From assembly GCA_964445985.1 (NCBI GenBank), contig CAYUMU010000037.1, forward strand, positions 1-57,159: a stretch of DNA of 57,159 bases. The letters are read 5' to 3'. Source of the DNA: CAYUMU01 sp964445985. GTDB taxonomy: Bacteria; Planctomycetota; Planctomycetia; Pirellulales; S012-138. Positions 32,550 through 41,548 of the stretch are shown in pieces. Under the pieces are notes generated by a model. The model saw only the letters and a list, made by a program, of their open reading frames with translations. It was not told the origin of the DNA and did not search any database. A program made the translations under genes and the position numbers. Each line of letters begins with the position of its first letter. Within the stretch, counting starts at the first letter, position 1.

Positions 32550-34451
32550 ATGCCGCGCGAAGAAGCCTCCTCCAGGGCTTTGCTGAGAGAACCGGCCGCG
32601 GAAGGGCCGAAGCGCGTCGGCAATTACCATTTGCTGGCGCAGCTCGGTCAGGGTGGAATGGGCGCGGTGTTTCGCGCGCGGCACACCAACCTCAACAAGA
32701 TCGTCGCTCTCAAGCTGCTGCCGCCAGGACGGTTTCACAGCCCTCAGGCCATCGATCGATTCTATCGAGAAATGGCGGCAGCGGGCGCGGTTGAGCACGA
32801 AAACGTCATTCGCGCCACGGACGCCGGCGAAGCGGATGGATTCCATTTTTTGGTGATGGAGTACTGCGAAGGGACGGACGTGAAGCGGCTCCTTGACATG
32901 CTGGGAGCGGTGGATGGCCCGCTGGCCGCGGAGATCGTGCGCCAGGCGGCGACTGGTCTCGAAGCGATCCACGGCGCGGGGCTGATCCATCGAGACATCA
33001 AGCCTTCCAACTTGCTGTTGGCGCGCGATGGCACCATCAAGATTCTCGACCTTGGCCTGGCGCGGTTCACGGAACTTGATCCACGCGAGCCGGAACTGAC
33101 CGGCACCGGCGTCGCGCTGGGGACCCCCGACTACATGGCCCCGGAGCAGATTGGGGGAGCTCGGTTCGTGGATATCCGGGCAGACCTGTATGGCCTCGGC
33201 TGCACTTTTTACGCGCTATTACGTGGCCGTCCGCCATTCGGGCTGCCGGAGTACGACTCGTGGCCGAAGAAGATTGCTGCCCACTGTCGGACGACGGTTC
33301 CGCCATTGGATGTCACCGGAGTATCCGCCGAAATGGAGGCGGTGGTAATGCGGTGCCTCGAAAAAGATCCCGCACGCCGGTATCAGCATCCTCGCGATTT
33401 GGTGGAGGCGGTCACACCGTTGTGCATGGAGACAACGCTCCGGCCGCTGGCCGAGCGGCACGTGAGGCTATTCCCCGCTTCGTCCACCGACGAGCCCGCG
33501 GCGACGGTGGAGACGCGCCCCCTGGGTCCGTCGTCTTCGACACGCTGGCCGGCCAACGAGTCCACCGCTTCCTCGCCGCCCCCCGGAGCATCGCGGTGGC
33601 GGTCGTGGCGCAGCCTGGCTTTCGTACTGGGACTTGCATCGCTCGTGAGCATGGCCAGTTGGGGCATTGCCTGGAAGCGTCCGCGCGCGGTGGAACCTTC
33701 GGAAATCGTGGCGGCGGTCGAATCGGCGCCAGACGGTCGGTTCGACTTGCCACTTCTGCCGAACGAAAAGCGTCCCACGAATTTGACCGCGGCTAAGGAC
33801 GACTACAGCGGCGTGCCCATCCACCAGTGGAAACCGCTCCTGCTCGCTCGACCGATACGAGGCATTTGGATCGACCAGAAAGGGCTGGGAAATGTCAGCT
33901 ACGATCAGCACCTGCAACAACTGACGGTAAATGCCGGTCGTTACGCGTTGGTGCAGTTGGGAAAGATCGAGGCGGGCGATTACCAACTCCAGATTGGGAT
34001 TTACCAGAACGCATGGGGCTCCGGTTCAGGAGTGTTTTGGGGCCTGAGGCGCGAACCTGGTCTGCCGGGGAAGGAGGACGAAGTGGCATGGAAGTGCCAG
34101 TACGTACGATTCATGGATGCCGATCCGGACGAAGCGAGTCTGGGCTTTCGCCTCATCCGCGGCGAGGCCCACTGGACACAGAGCGCCAGCGGCGCCGTTG
34201 TGCCCGGCACCACCGAGATTGCGAACGATCTGATTCCCCATGCGGTATCGGGAGAACAAATCCTCAACATTTTGGTAGTGGACAACGCCCTGCAAGAGAT
34301 CACCGTGGATCAGGACCCCGCCCGGAATTTGCTGTCGGTGAATGATCGTTTTGAACCGGGCGATTACCACGGCGGCTTCGGCACGTTTAACTACCAAAGT
34401 AGCGCCGTTTTTCGCAATGCCCAGATTAAACGGTTGCCCTCGAGTAAATGA
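32550..34451 (+). CDS. membrane-spanning Ser/Thr protein kinase with C-terminal extracytoplasmic domain
   Basis: 633 residues from the ATG at 32550. A Hanks-type kinase fills residues 26-290: glycine loop LGQGGMGAV (32-40), Lys55 (VALKLL), catalytic HRDIKPSN (147-154), DLG in place of DFG (167-169) and GTPDYMAPEQ (191-200). DLG is common in bacterial kinases. A Ser/Pro-rich stretch leads to one membrane helix (SLAFVLGLASLVSMASWGIAW, about 355-375). The remaining 250 residues lie outside the cytoplasm if topology is normal and form a beta-rich domain (YALVQLGKIEAGDYQLQIGIY, GVFWGLRREPG, LNILVVDNALQEITVDQD) that I do not recognise; it reads like a ligand-binding or concanavalin-type sandwich. 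The lectin-like gene 47 bases downstream may be co-transcribed. Confidence 0.93.
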   Translation: MPREEASSRALLREPAAEGPKRVGNYHLLAQLGQGGMGAVFRARHTNLNKIVALKLLPPGRFHSPQAIDRFYREMAAAGAVEHENVIRATDAGEADGFHFLVMEYCEGTDVKRLLDMLGAVDGPLAAEIVRQAATGLEAIHGAGLIHRDIKPSNLLLARDGTIKILDLGLARFTELDPREPELTGTGVALGTPDYMAPEQIGGARFVDIRADLYGLGCTFYALLRGRPPFGLPEYDSWPKKIAAHCRTTVPPLDVTGVSAEMEAVVMRCLEKDPARRYQHPRDLVEAVTPLCMETTLRPLAERHVRLFPASSTDEPAATVETRPLGPSSSTRWPANESTASSPPPGASRWRSWRSLAFVLGLASLVSMASWGIAWKRPRAVEPSEIVAAVESAPDGRFDLPLLPNEKRPTNLTAAKDDYSGVPIHQWKPLLLARPIRGIWIDQKGLGNVSYDQHLQQLTVNAGRYALVQLGKIEAGDYQLQIGIYQNAWGSGSGVFWGLRREPGLPGKEDEVAWKCQYVRFMDADPDEASLGFRLIRGEAHWTQSASGAVVPGTTEIANDLIPHAVSGEQILNILVVDNALQEITVDQDPARNLLSVNDRFEPGDYHGGFGTFNYQSSAVFRNAQIKRLPSSK

Positions 34452-34498
34452 CGCTTGACCCATTCTCTCTCTCTCCTATCCCTATCAGAAAGGTCGTT

Positions 34499-35377
34499 AT
34501 GAGCGTTCCCCAACGAGTGACCGCCCAGCAGATCACCCATCCATTGCCTGGCGCGGCGGATGTTTTTGGAGGGGCCGTGCTGAACGTGCGCGGCACCATG
34601 GACGTGGGCGAGATGGTGGTGGCCCAGGCTTATGCCAAGGGAACGGAGCCGGCGCCAGGTGACGATCCCCCCAATACAGCCGTCGAATGCTTCGTTCACG
34701 GCACGTCATTCTTTCGGGGAGCGGTACCCGGGGCCGTTGCCGGCGCCGACGGGGCGTTCATCCTGGTCGCGTGGTCGAGCCCCTGTTTTGGCACGCCAAA
34801 CTGGACGCAGTTTCCCCAGGTCGAATGCACGCCTGCCAGCGTGAGTCAGTTCGATGTTCAGGCTACCAGTTGCCTGTACTTTGCATGGGCGCCCGACCCC
34901 AAGATCAACGCGTTACTTCGAGGTCCGATCGTGTCGGGGCGGCAATTGGCCAACGATATAGAACAAGGGCATGGCTGCCGTCCCTTGGAACTGCACATCC
35001 CCGACGACGCGAACCAAGTGTCGCTGGTGGTGAATGGGGGCTCGTGGCGACATTGCACGGGGGCTTCGTGCGCGTCGGACGCAGCTGGCAGGGCCAAAGT
35101 TGCCACAACGCGGTCGGAATACCACCGAATCGACTATCGCTCCAGCCACACTCCGCTGCTCAATACCAATGTTAACAAGCTGGTTGGGCTGTGGGGGCCG
35201 AAGAATGCGCCGTCGAGCCCGATCGACCCGGGGTGGTTGCTGGAAATCGGCACGAGCAATCCCACGCTGAACGTGCCCACTTCTCCGCGCCCCGGCAGCC
35301 TGTTCCTGGCAATGCACGATGGTTTCGAATGGAACAACAACTCGGGCAACGTGACGGTGCAGGTGTCGCTGAGCTGA
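34499..35377 (+). CDS. lectin-like beta protein (PA-IL-type C-terminus suspected)
   Basis: 292 residues from the ATG at 34499, preceded by AAAGG at a good distance; CTCTCTCTCC lies just upstream. There is no leader. The N-terminal 160 residues are beta-rich with several Cys (CFVHG, SSPCFGTPNW, QVECTP). The C-terminal part ends GSLFLAMHDGFEWNNNSGNVTVQVSL, which resembles the calcium- and galactose-binding C-terminus of PA-IL (LecA)-like lectins, where the pattern is L-x-L-x-x-N-D ... DNSG-x-x-x-V. That assignment is inference from a short motif. It follows the kinase gene by 47 bases on the same strand. Confidence 0.7.
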   Translation: MSVPQRVTAQQITHPLPGAADVFGGAVLNVRGTMDVGEMVVAQAYAKGTEPAPGDDPPNTAVECFVHGTSFFRGAVPGAVAGADGAFILVAWSSPCFGTPNWTQFPQVECTPASVSQFDVQATSCLYFAWAPDPKINALLRGPIVSGRQLANDIEQGHGCRPLELHIPDDANQVSLVVNGGSWRHCTGASCASDAAGRAKVATTRSEYHRIDYRSSHTPLLNTNVNKLVGLWGPKNAPSSPIDPGWLLEIGTSNPTLNVPTSPRPGSLFLAMHDGFEWNNNSGNVTVQVSLS

Positions 35378-35510
35378 TGGGGGTCGCCGATGTGATTGCC
35401 ATCGCTCAGCCCTCGGGCTCGCGCGGAAAATCGGGAGTCGTTCTGGAACACCCGTTCGGCCGTGGGGCTTCGCCAGCGATTGCGGGAACACACAAACAGG
35501 GCGTTGATGC

Positions 35511-37367
35511 TCATTCCGACGGTCTTGGCCGCGCGCTGGCGGGAGCCGAGTTCGCGGCCTCGCCCGCCGGGAAGCCCGCTTGGCTGAACGCGGAACCATC
35601 GTTCTTGAGCAGTTCGACGATTCGATCCTGCACGGCCGGGTATCGGGCCGCCCAACTGTGCAATACGCCGTCCAGCGTGGTGGTGGCTTCCGGTGGCAGT
35701 CCTCCCAGCGAGCTCTCCACGCTCACGGCCCCATCGTGCTGCCGTCCATGAAAGATGGCTTCGCACATCAGGGCGAGAGCGGCCGTTTGCGAGTCTTCCA
35801 GTTGTGGATCCGTTGTTTTGGGCGGGTCGTTGCCGGCATGGGCCATCATCAGCCGCAGCATCACGCCGGTGCGAACTTGCTGATTGGCCTCCAAGAACTC
35901 GGCCATTCTGGTAGCCATTTTCGGTTGCCGCATTTTTTCGTGCCGGAAGATGGCTTCCAGCAGTTGGCCCGGCGCCAGGCAGTACACGGCGAGAAAATCC
36001 CAGCGGTAGCGCTGGCGAAAATGCTCGAAGTCGCTGGGGCTGGCCTGGCAGGCAATGGCGTGGGCAGGCACCGGCGTCGCGCCCAGTTCGCGGAGGGCCA
36101 GGCTATCGGGTTCTTGATCCAAAAAGGCCCCACTCGACATGCCAAAGGTCGCGTCCACGACCCGCAGCATTTCGGCCGCCTGCTTGAGTTCTTCCCCTTC
36201 CACCTGGCGACAAACATCGCCGAAACAGACAAACAACCGCACCAGATCGCTGCCGGTATGCGGCGTGCAAAAGGTGATCAAACGACGGACGTCGCCCTGG
36301 TGGAAGTTGTTGGGACGGAGGTACCAGTTCTTGGCGGCCGCGGCGGGCGGTTGGGGTAGGGCATGCCCAGGCTGGCCCGGCTCGGGCAGCGGGTATCCGC
36401 GGATGTAAGCCCTGGTGAGCAGTCCGCCCATGCTGTGGCCCACCACGTCGACCTGGGTACAGGCGACGCCTTCGCCGCGCAGGGTTTGCAGGGCCTCGGC
36501 GATGCCGCCGGGATTTTTCCACACCACCTGCTGGTTGTCGCGCAGCCGGCAAGGACCGCTGCCGGCTTGACCATTCGTCTGGTGATAATCGACCATAAAC
36601 ACCCGAAAACCGGCCGCCTCAAGCTGCCCCAGCATGGTGGTTTGGCCCAACGGCTGGGGAGGCGGCACTTGCCAGGCGCGCACGGGGTCTTGGTACAGGC
36701 CATGCACCAGTACCACGGGCGGACGAACCAGTTTCAACGCCAGTTGGAGCGATTGCCCTTTCACGGCGGCCGCGGTGGGTTGATAGGTTGCTTCCAAGCG
36801 AATGGGGACCGAAGGGGCTGGGCCTGGCGCGGCGTTTTCCACCTGGTCGCCCTTGGACTGGTCGCCCTTGGATTTGGGTAACCCGGCTCGCTCTGAAAAC
36901 GTGGCCGGCGGCAAGTAGACGGCCCATGCCACGTGCTCGGCAGGGCTGACCTGATGCGTGGCAACCACTTGGATCTCACGTTTCAAATCGTCCAGCGTCA
37001 CGACGCGTCCGGGGGAGTCGTTGCCTAGCTGAAAGGTCACTTCGCCCGGCGCGGCGCAGGTGGCTTGCAACAGCAGCGCGCTCACGCCATCGGCCGTTAC
37101 GGCCTGCCGCGGCGCAGCAACCTGCCGCACTTTCGCATGGTGATGGACGAGGGCTGCTGGCTTGAGCGGCAGCTCCAACCCCAGCAAGAATTCGGGATTG
37201 GCGTCGAGCGCGGCAACGGTGAACTCGGCCTGTTGGCCAGCCTCAGGCCGCTGGGCCGGTGGTTGGGCCGGTGGTTGGGCCTGTTGTGCCGAAAGCGAGC
37301 CGGCGTGCAGCAGCAGGGCAGTGGCAATCCACGCAAAAACAGCGGCGCGTAATGGTTGCTGATTCAC
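35511..37367 (-). CDS. exported alpha/beta-hydrolase (lipase-like)
   Basis: 618 residues from a GTG ending at 37367, whose GTGA overlaps the stop of yggS. Signal peptide LRAAVFAWIATALLLHAGSLSAQ, then AQPPAQPPAQRP repeats and a 170-residue N-terminal domain. The hydrolase core starts near 216: PPVVLVHGLYQDPVRAW, the nucleophile elbow VVGHSMGGLLTRAYI with Ser312, and RLITFCTPHTGSDL. The catalytic His is probably in HDGAVSVESSLGG near 565, the pattern of bacterial lipases and PGAP1-like esterases. Likely a lipase or esterase acting in the periplasm or outside. Last gene of an overlapping three-gene operon with yggS and the 630-residue protein. Confidence 0.88.
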   Translation of the reverse strand: MNQQPLRAAVFAWIATALLLHAGSLSAQQAQPPAQPPAQRPEAGQQAEFTVAALDANPEFLLGLELPLKPAALVHHHAKVRQVAAPRQAVTADGVSALLLQATCAAPGEVTFQLGNDSPGRVVTLDDLKREIQVVATHQVSPAEHVAWAVYLPPATFSERAGLPKSKGDQSKGDQVENAAPGPAPSVPIRLEATYQPTAAAVKGQSLQLALKLVRPPVVLVHGLYQDPVRAWQVPPPQPLGQTTMLGQLEAAGFRVFMVDYHQTNGQAGSGPCRLRDNQQVVWKNPGGIAEALQTLRGEGVACTQVDVVGHSMGGLLTRAYIRGYPLPEPGQPGHALPQPPAAAAKNWYLRPNNFHQGDVRRLITFCTPHTGSDLVRLFVCFGDVCRQVEGEELKQAAEMLRVVDATFGMSSGAFLDQEPDSLALRELGATPVPAHAIACQASPSDFEHFRQRYRWDFLAVYCLAPGQLLEAIFRHEKMRQPKMATRMAEFLEANQQVRTGVMLRLMMAHAGNDPPKTTDPQLEDSQTAALALMCEAIFHGRQHDGAVSVESSLGGLPPEATTTLDGVLHSWAARYPAVQDRIVELLKNDGSAFSQAGFPAGEAANSAPASARPRPSE

Positions 37368-38083
37368 TGGCTATCCTCCGTTCCTTCGAACAATGCCGAT
37401 CCGATGCGCACCATGGTTGCCCCTTTGATGATGCCCAGGTCGAAGTCTTCGCTCATGCCCATCGAAAGCTCGTTGAGATGGCAGCCGGGGGGGAGTTCTT
37501 TTACGAGGTGGTCGCGTAGTTGCCGCAACGCGGCGAAATCGCGGCGGGCCTGCTCCCGCCCGCCCGTCAAACTGCTCATACCCATCAGCCCACTGATTTG
37601 CAGGTGCGGAAACGAGGCCAGGTGGGGCATCAACGGGGAGAGTTCGTGGGGCGCAAACCCTTGTTTATTGTTGTCGCCGGAGATGTTGACTTCAATCAGC
37701 ACGCGAGGCCGGCAACCCAATTCGGCGGCGGTGCTTTCCAGGGCTTCCAGAATCCGCTCGCTGTCGGCCGAATGCAGGCACCATACGGCCGGCAGGGTGC
37801 GCCGGGCTTTGTTGCGTTGCAAATGCCCTATGAAGTGCCAACGAATCTCGGGATCGGGAAACCGTTCGAGGCGTCGCCACAAGCCTTGGGGGCGGCTTTC
37901 GGCCAGGTCGCGGCAGCCGGTCTCCAGCAGGGCTTCCACCTGTTCGTCGGTGGCATACTTGGTGGCCGCCACCAGGCGAACATCGGCAGGGCCGCGGCCA
38001 GAAATTTCGGCGGCCACGGCAATCTGCTCGCGAATTCGCGCCACGTTGCTGGCGATGATGGATTGAAGCTGGATGGAACTCAT
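37364..38083 (-). CDS. yggS: YggS-family pyridoxal-phosphate homeostasis protein
   Basis: 239 residues from the ATG ending at 38083, which overlaps the TGA of the gene before it. YggS/PLPBP binds pyridoxal 5'-phosphate on a TIM barrel and buffers vitamin B6 and amino-acid pools; it is not known to catalyse a reaction. K42 (AATKYATDEQVEALLETG) is the cofactor lysine. HFIGHLQRNK, LIEVNISGDNNKQGF, ISGLMGMSSL, LSMGMSEDFDLGIIKGATMVRIGSALFE are all canonical. The frame is open far upstream, but that is antisense noise. Its place between two exported proteins in an overlapping operon is unusual; proC or ftsZ-region neighbours are commoner. Confidence 0.95.
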   Translation of the reverse strand: MSSIQLQSIIASNVARIREQIAVAAEISGRGPADVRLVAATKYATDEQVEALLETGCRDLAESRPQGLWRRLERFPDPEIRWHFIGHLQRNKARRTLPAVWCLHSADSERILEALESTAAELGCRPRVLIEVNISGDNNKQGFAPHELSPLMPHLASFPHLQISGLMGMSSLTGGREQARRDFAALRQLRDHLVKELPPGCHLNELSMGMSEDFDLGIIKGATMVRIGSALFEGTEDSQ

Positions 38084-39972
38084 GGCACGGCAGGCCTGGC
38101 TGGGCCGCGCTCCGGGGTGGCAGGAATGCGAGGTTCGGCGGGCTTGACCCAAGTCCGCAGAAACCGCTCGCGGTCGTCTGGTTTGCGAAAACGATACCAG
38201 GGAACATTGTTCACCTCGCGACGAAACACGAGCGATTGCAAGCCATGTTCTTCGGGCTCGAGCCCGCGGCGTTTGAGAAACAAGCCTGCCGCGCAGGCGC
38301 CCAGCGTGGCGTCCCAATCTTCGGCCGCGTCGAGCGAATAGGCGGAGAGTTTCTGTTGCGATGCGGCCTGTTCCAGCAGCCAGGCATCGAAACCTTCGCC
38401 CGCATCGCGAGCGGCAATGGCGAGCAAGGCCACCCACTCCAGTCGCTCCTCGCCCGCCTTGGGGGGCAAGAAGCGGTTCTTGGCGATGGCCTGTTGCAGC
38501 CCTGGGATCGCCGAGCGGGCGCCGCGATTGGCCAGCACCAGGCAGATTTTGGCGAATTGGCGAGTATCGTCGGGGAAGAAGCCTTCGCCGGCCTCGAGCC
38601 GAACATCATCGACCGCGAGAAAATACGCGCCGATTTTCTCGGAGATGACTTCCCAGTCCATGGTGTTGAGCAGCAAGATCTGCCGTTCGTTGAGCCGGGC
38701 GCGGCTTTCCGTCCAGTTTGCCAGCGTACGCGCGGTGAGCTGCTGGAATCGCTCGGCTTCGGTTTGAACCAGGGCACGATAGCGGTAAGCCATTTGCTGG
38801 CGCGGCGTGGTGGCGTTGGTGATATGGAACAGGGGACCGGGACTGGTGGGGTGCGGAATGGCTTCGCCCACGGGGTAAATGCCGGGCTCGAGCGAATTGC
38901 CGCTGACACAGCGGGCCTGCTTGTCGTTCACCTGGTCGAACAGCGTGATCCGAGGAGCCCCAAAGGGATGCTGCGGAACGCCGACTTGCAAGAACTGAAT
39001 CGTCGTCAGCGTGCCGTCGCTCCACACCTCGGCCACCAAACTGGGGCGGCACCACTCCGCCAATTCGTACAGTCGCTCGGCCGCCTGCCGCGACAGGGCG
39101 GGGTCTTCTCGCCGCTGGTCGAGCAAGGCCCCAATCGGCTGGGCGCGATCGTCTTGAACCATCTGGTCCAACAGCTCCCGCCGGGCCGTGCGAATCGCCT
39201 GGCGGTTGCGCTCGGTTTCGTCTTGGGAGAGCGTGCGAATCCAGGTGTTGAGTTGCTCGTCGCTCGCCGGCGAAGTTACCCAGCGGGCTGGGTCGCTAAG
39301 CACCCAACGGCGCCGGGCCCATTGATACCGCTGCTCCAACTTACGCCGGGCGTCGAACGACAGCGCGTCGCCCGCCAGGTGCTTGCGGTACTGCTCCACC
39401 ACCAGGCAGATGCCAGGCGGTTCGAGCCTGGTCCATTGTTCCAACTGCCACGCGGCCGCTTCGCGGGCTCCGGCATCCGCGTGATTGAGACTCGCCACGG
39501 CCTGGTCCATTTCTTTGGCACTGGGAACGGGCAGCGGCGTATCCACGGCCGGCAAACCGGCCAGCACGCCCTCCACAACGCCGCGGGCTTCGAGCGACCA
39601 ACGCGGGTTGGCCAATTCCGCGCGCAACTCGGCGGCCAGTTGCGAACGGCGCGGATGCCGAGCGGCCCAAGTTTGAAAGTTCCGCCGGGCCTGATCGCGA
39701 ATCGTAAACAGGTTGGAATCAAGCTGCAGAAGGTACTGTTGCAGTTCGGCTGGCTGCTCCTGCTCTTGCTGCTGGGGCAACGCTGGCAACGCTACCGCTG
39801 GTGCTGGTGCTGGGGAGGGCGCCTGTTGTGATTGGGCCCGAGCGGTAGAAGGCGCAAAGGCCAGCACCGAGCTTAGGGCGGCAAATGCCCAAGAACGCCA
39901 GCGGCGTTCCCAAGGAGCACGAGAGCCCTCGCGGCGGGCGCGGGACAGGCGTTGCAGGTTGAGCATGGTCAT
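38080..39972 (-). CDS. exported protein of unknown function
   Basis: 630 residues from the ATG ending at 39972; the second ATG two codons later may be used. A basic N-region and hydrophobic core (RRWRSWAFAALSSVLAFAPSTARAQS) give a signal peptide, followed by a Pro/Ala/Gln linker. The body is mostly helical with HEAT-like pieces (DQARRNFQTWAARHPRRSQLAAELRAEL, ASLNHADAGAREAAAWQLEQW, FAKICLVLANRGARSAIPGLQQAIA). A middle section (RPSLVAEVWSDGTLTTIQFLQVGVPQHPFG) is beta-rich. It is the first gene of an operon with yggS (4-base overlap). I do not recognise a named family. Confidence 0.8.
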   Translation of the reverse strand: MTMLNLQRLSRARREGSRAPWERRWRSWAFAALSSVLAFAPSTARAQSQQAPSPAPAPAVALPALPQQQEQEQPAELQQYLLQLDSNLFTIRDQARRNFQTWAARHPRRSQLAAELRAELANPRWSLEARGVVEGVLAGLPAVDTPLPVPSAKEMDQAVASLNHADAGAREAAAWQLEQWTRLEPPGICLVVEQYRKHLAGDALSFDARRKLEQRYQWARRRWVLSDPARWVTSPASDEQLNTWIRTLSQDETERNRQAIRTARRELLDQMVQDDRAQPIGALLDQRREDPALSRQAAERLYELAEWCRPSLVAEVWSDGTLTTIQFLQVGVPQHPFGAPRITLFDQVNDKQARCVSGNSLEPGIYPVGEAIPHPTSPGPLFHITNATTPRQQMAYRYRALVQTEAERFQQLTARTLANWTESRARLNERQILLLNTMDWEVISEKIGAYFLAVDDVRLEAGEGFFPDDTRQFAKICLVLANRGARSAIPGLQQAIAKNRFLPPKAGEERLEWVALLAIAARDAGEGFDAWLLEQAASQQKLSAYSLDAAEDWDATLGACAAGLFLKRRGLEPEEHGLQSLVFRREVNNVPWYRFRKPDDRERFLRTWVKPAEPRIPATPERGPARPAVP

Positions 39973-40288
39973 AGTTGGCCCTCGGCCCCCCCTGGCCTTT
40001 GGAAATCGACGCCAGCGGGCGGGTTACTTCGCGGATACCCGGCGAAACGCCTGGCGGTAAGGTCAACGTGGCTGCGTGTCGCGACGGCGGGAGCTGGATT
40101 GAGAATGTTTCCGTACCACTGCTTATCTTACCCGGCGAGGGCTAGATCCGCCACGTTGGCCGGCGGGCTGAAAGCAGGATACTGCCTGCCCCGCTGAGAA
40201 ACGGCCCGCGGTGGGGGCGGTTTTTTGGCGCCAGCGCGAGACTGGCCGGCGACCCAGCGGAGCGATTGCGGAGTGCTTCTGATCGGCT
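39973..40288. other. intergenic stretch without recognisable gene
   Basis: 316 bases upstream of the 630-residue protein gene, so its promoter should be here. GCGCGAGACTGGCCGGCGACC and similar GC-rich text; no hairpin or RNA gene stands out. Confidence 0.45.
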
Positions 40289-40882
40289 TTAGCCCAGCCA
40301 TTCGAGCTTACCGTCGGTAAAACGGCAAAATACGTGTGGCGTATGCTCCACGTAGGTCATGATCGAGATGCGGAATGTCCGACCACCCGCAACCGATTTA
40401 AACTCCTGGGATTCCGATGACAGTTTGTCGAAGACCGCTTTCGCGTGCCCCGCGAGTTCCGCGGCGATTTCTTCGTTCACTTCGGTTGAATAGACGATGA
40501 CTCCGCAGGCGATCTCGTGGTTAGGGTAGATTCCAAACGCCACGCCATCGTGCATTAGCGTGGCGCCGTTTTGGAAACGCGCCATAATATTTCGGTACGC
40601 CTCGCCCCGGGTATGGAACTGGTGAGAATCGAGCACCACGTAATCGTCGGGTTTGATGCCGGCGAGCGAAGGCAATAGGTACGATCCTATCGCGGCCGTG
40701 GCCGCCAATCCGAACCCGATCCAGCCCAGCATTGGCTTGGGAATGTCTAATTGACTGCAGGCGATCAACGCCAACCCGCCCCACCATGCGGGCCAATACG
40801 CCTTGTAAAACCAAACGTACCAAACCGGCGAAGCGTTTGTTTCGTGGGGCGATTGGCTCGGTGATTCGTAGGGGTTGGTCAT
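40289..40882 (-). CDS. small membrane protein of the MTNPYESP type
   Basis: 197 residues from the ATG ending at 40882. The N-terminus MTNPYESPSQSP is a recurring start of small planctomycete membrane proteins. Two hydrophobic segments (AYWPAWWGGLALIACSQL and MLGWIGFGLAATAAIGSYLL) are followed by a soluble 120-residue domain with conserved-looking strands (DDYVVLDSHQFHTRGEAYRNI, EIACGVIVYSTEVNEEIA, RTFRISIMTYVEHTPHVFCRF). No family recognised. The longer open frame to 41107 contains no plausible protein start. Confidence 0.7.
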   Translation of the reverse strand: MTNPYESPSQSPHETNASPVWYVWFYKAYWPAWWGGLALIACSQLDIPKPMLGWIGFGLAATAAIGSYLLPSLAGIKPDDYVVLDSHQFHTRGEAYRNIMARFQNGATLMHDGVAFGIYPNHEIACGVIVYSTEVNEEIAAELAGHAKAVFDKLSSESQEFKSVAGGRTFRISIMTYVEHTPHVFCRFTDGKLEWLG

Positions 40883-41548
40883 GCTTCCGTGGCTTACGTG
40901 CCGGTATTTCTGCAAGTTGCGAAGAATTGAGGAAGGTAAACACCGGTTGCCGTTGGCTCGCGCTGGGTTGGCGAATGCCAGCAAGTTCGCCTCACGACCC
41001 GGTTCCGTTGCCCCCTCGCGTGGAGCAGGCTGGCAGGAACAGTATACCGGCGTTGCCCCTTGAGAGCAGGAGGCGGCAAGCTGCGGCGGTCCACCGCCGC
41101 GACTCAATATGCCGAAGGCCCGAGGGCGACCCCTACTTCACCCGCGCCGAGTGGACCGACGCCCACATTTTGCCGCCACCCGGCAAGTGGGGCGCAGCGA
41201 TGGACGAACTCCCCGCGCCCATCCACGGCTTCCAGAACGGCCAGCCCGAGCAATGGCCCTTGCGGCTACAGACGTCGTCTTTTGAGGGAGAGGGATTCCA
41301 GCTTTGATGGCACCTGCGGATTGCTTGGGTTCGTCTTCGCGAATAGCATGACGTTCCGCCGCCGAGCGTCAGCGGGCACAGGTCACGTAGGCCGAAAAGC
41401 TAGTAGGTATGGCCCGGCCGCCCTGCCGGGCCGAATGCCTGAAGCGGTCGCTCTTGACGAGAAGCGACCAGGGTTTGTCTGGCATGAGACGGAGGGTCCG
41501 GCCGCTTCATGGTTATCACATTTCGTCGCACCAAACAGGACTCCATCC
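40883..41548. other. intergenic region with a possible gene remnant
   Basis: About 670 bases between a minus-strand and a plus-strand gene. Apart from the remnant at 41112-41307 it contains a small palindrome near 41410 (CCCGGCCGCCCTGCCGGGCC). No complete gene is evident. Confidence 0.5.
41112..41307 (+). pseudogene. possible 3' remnant of a lost gene
   Basis: One frame reads GDPYFTRAEWTDAHILPPPG, then KWGAAMDELPAPIHGFQNGQ, then PEQWPLRLQTSSF and a stop. It has protein-like composition and third-position bias, but no start and no sensible sequence before it. It may be the last 60-odd residues of a degraded gene. I cannot name the family. Confidence 0.35.

Noticed and set aside
38236..39831. 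A 531-codon plus-strand frame opposite the exported 630-residue protein.
   Set aside because: No motif, leader or membrane pattern. The minus-strand gene has a signal peptide and overlaps yggS in an operon.
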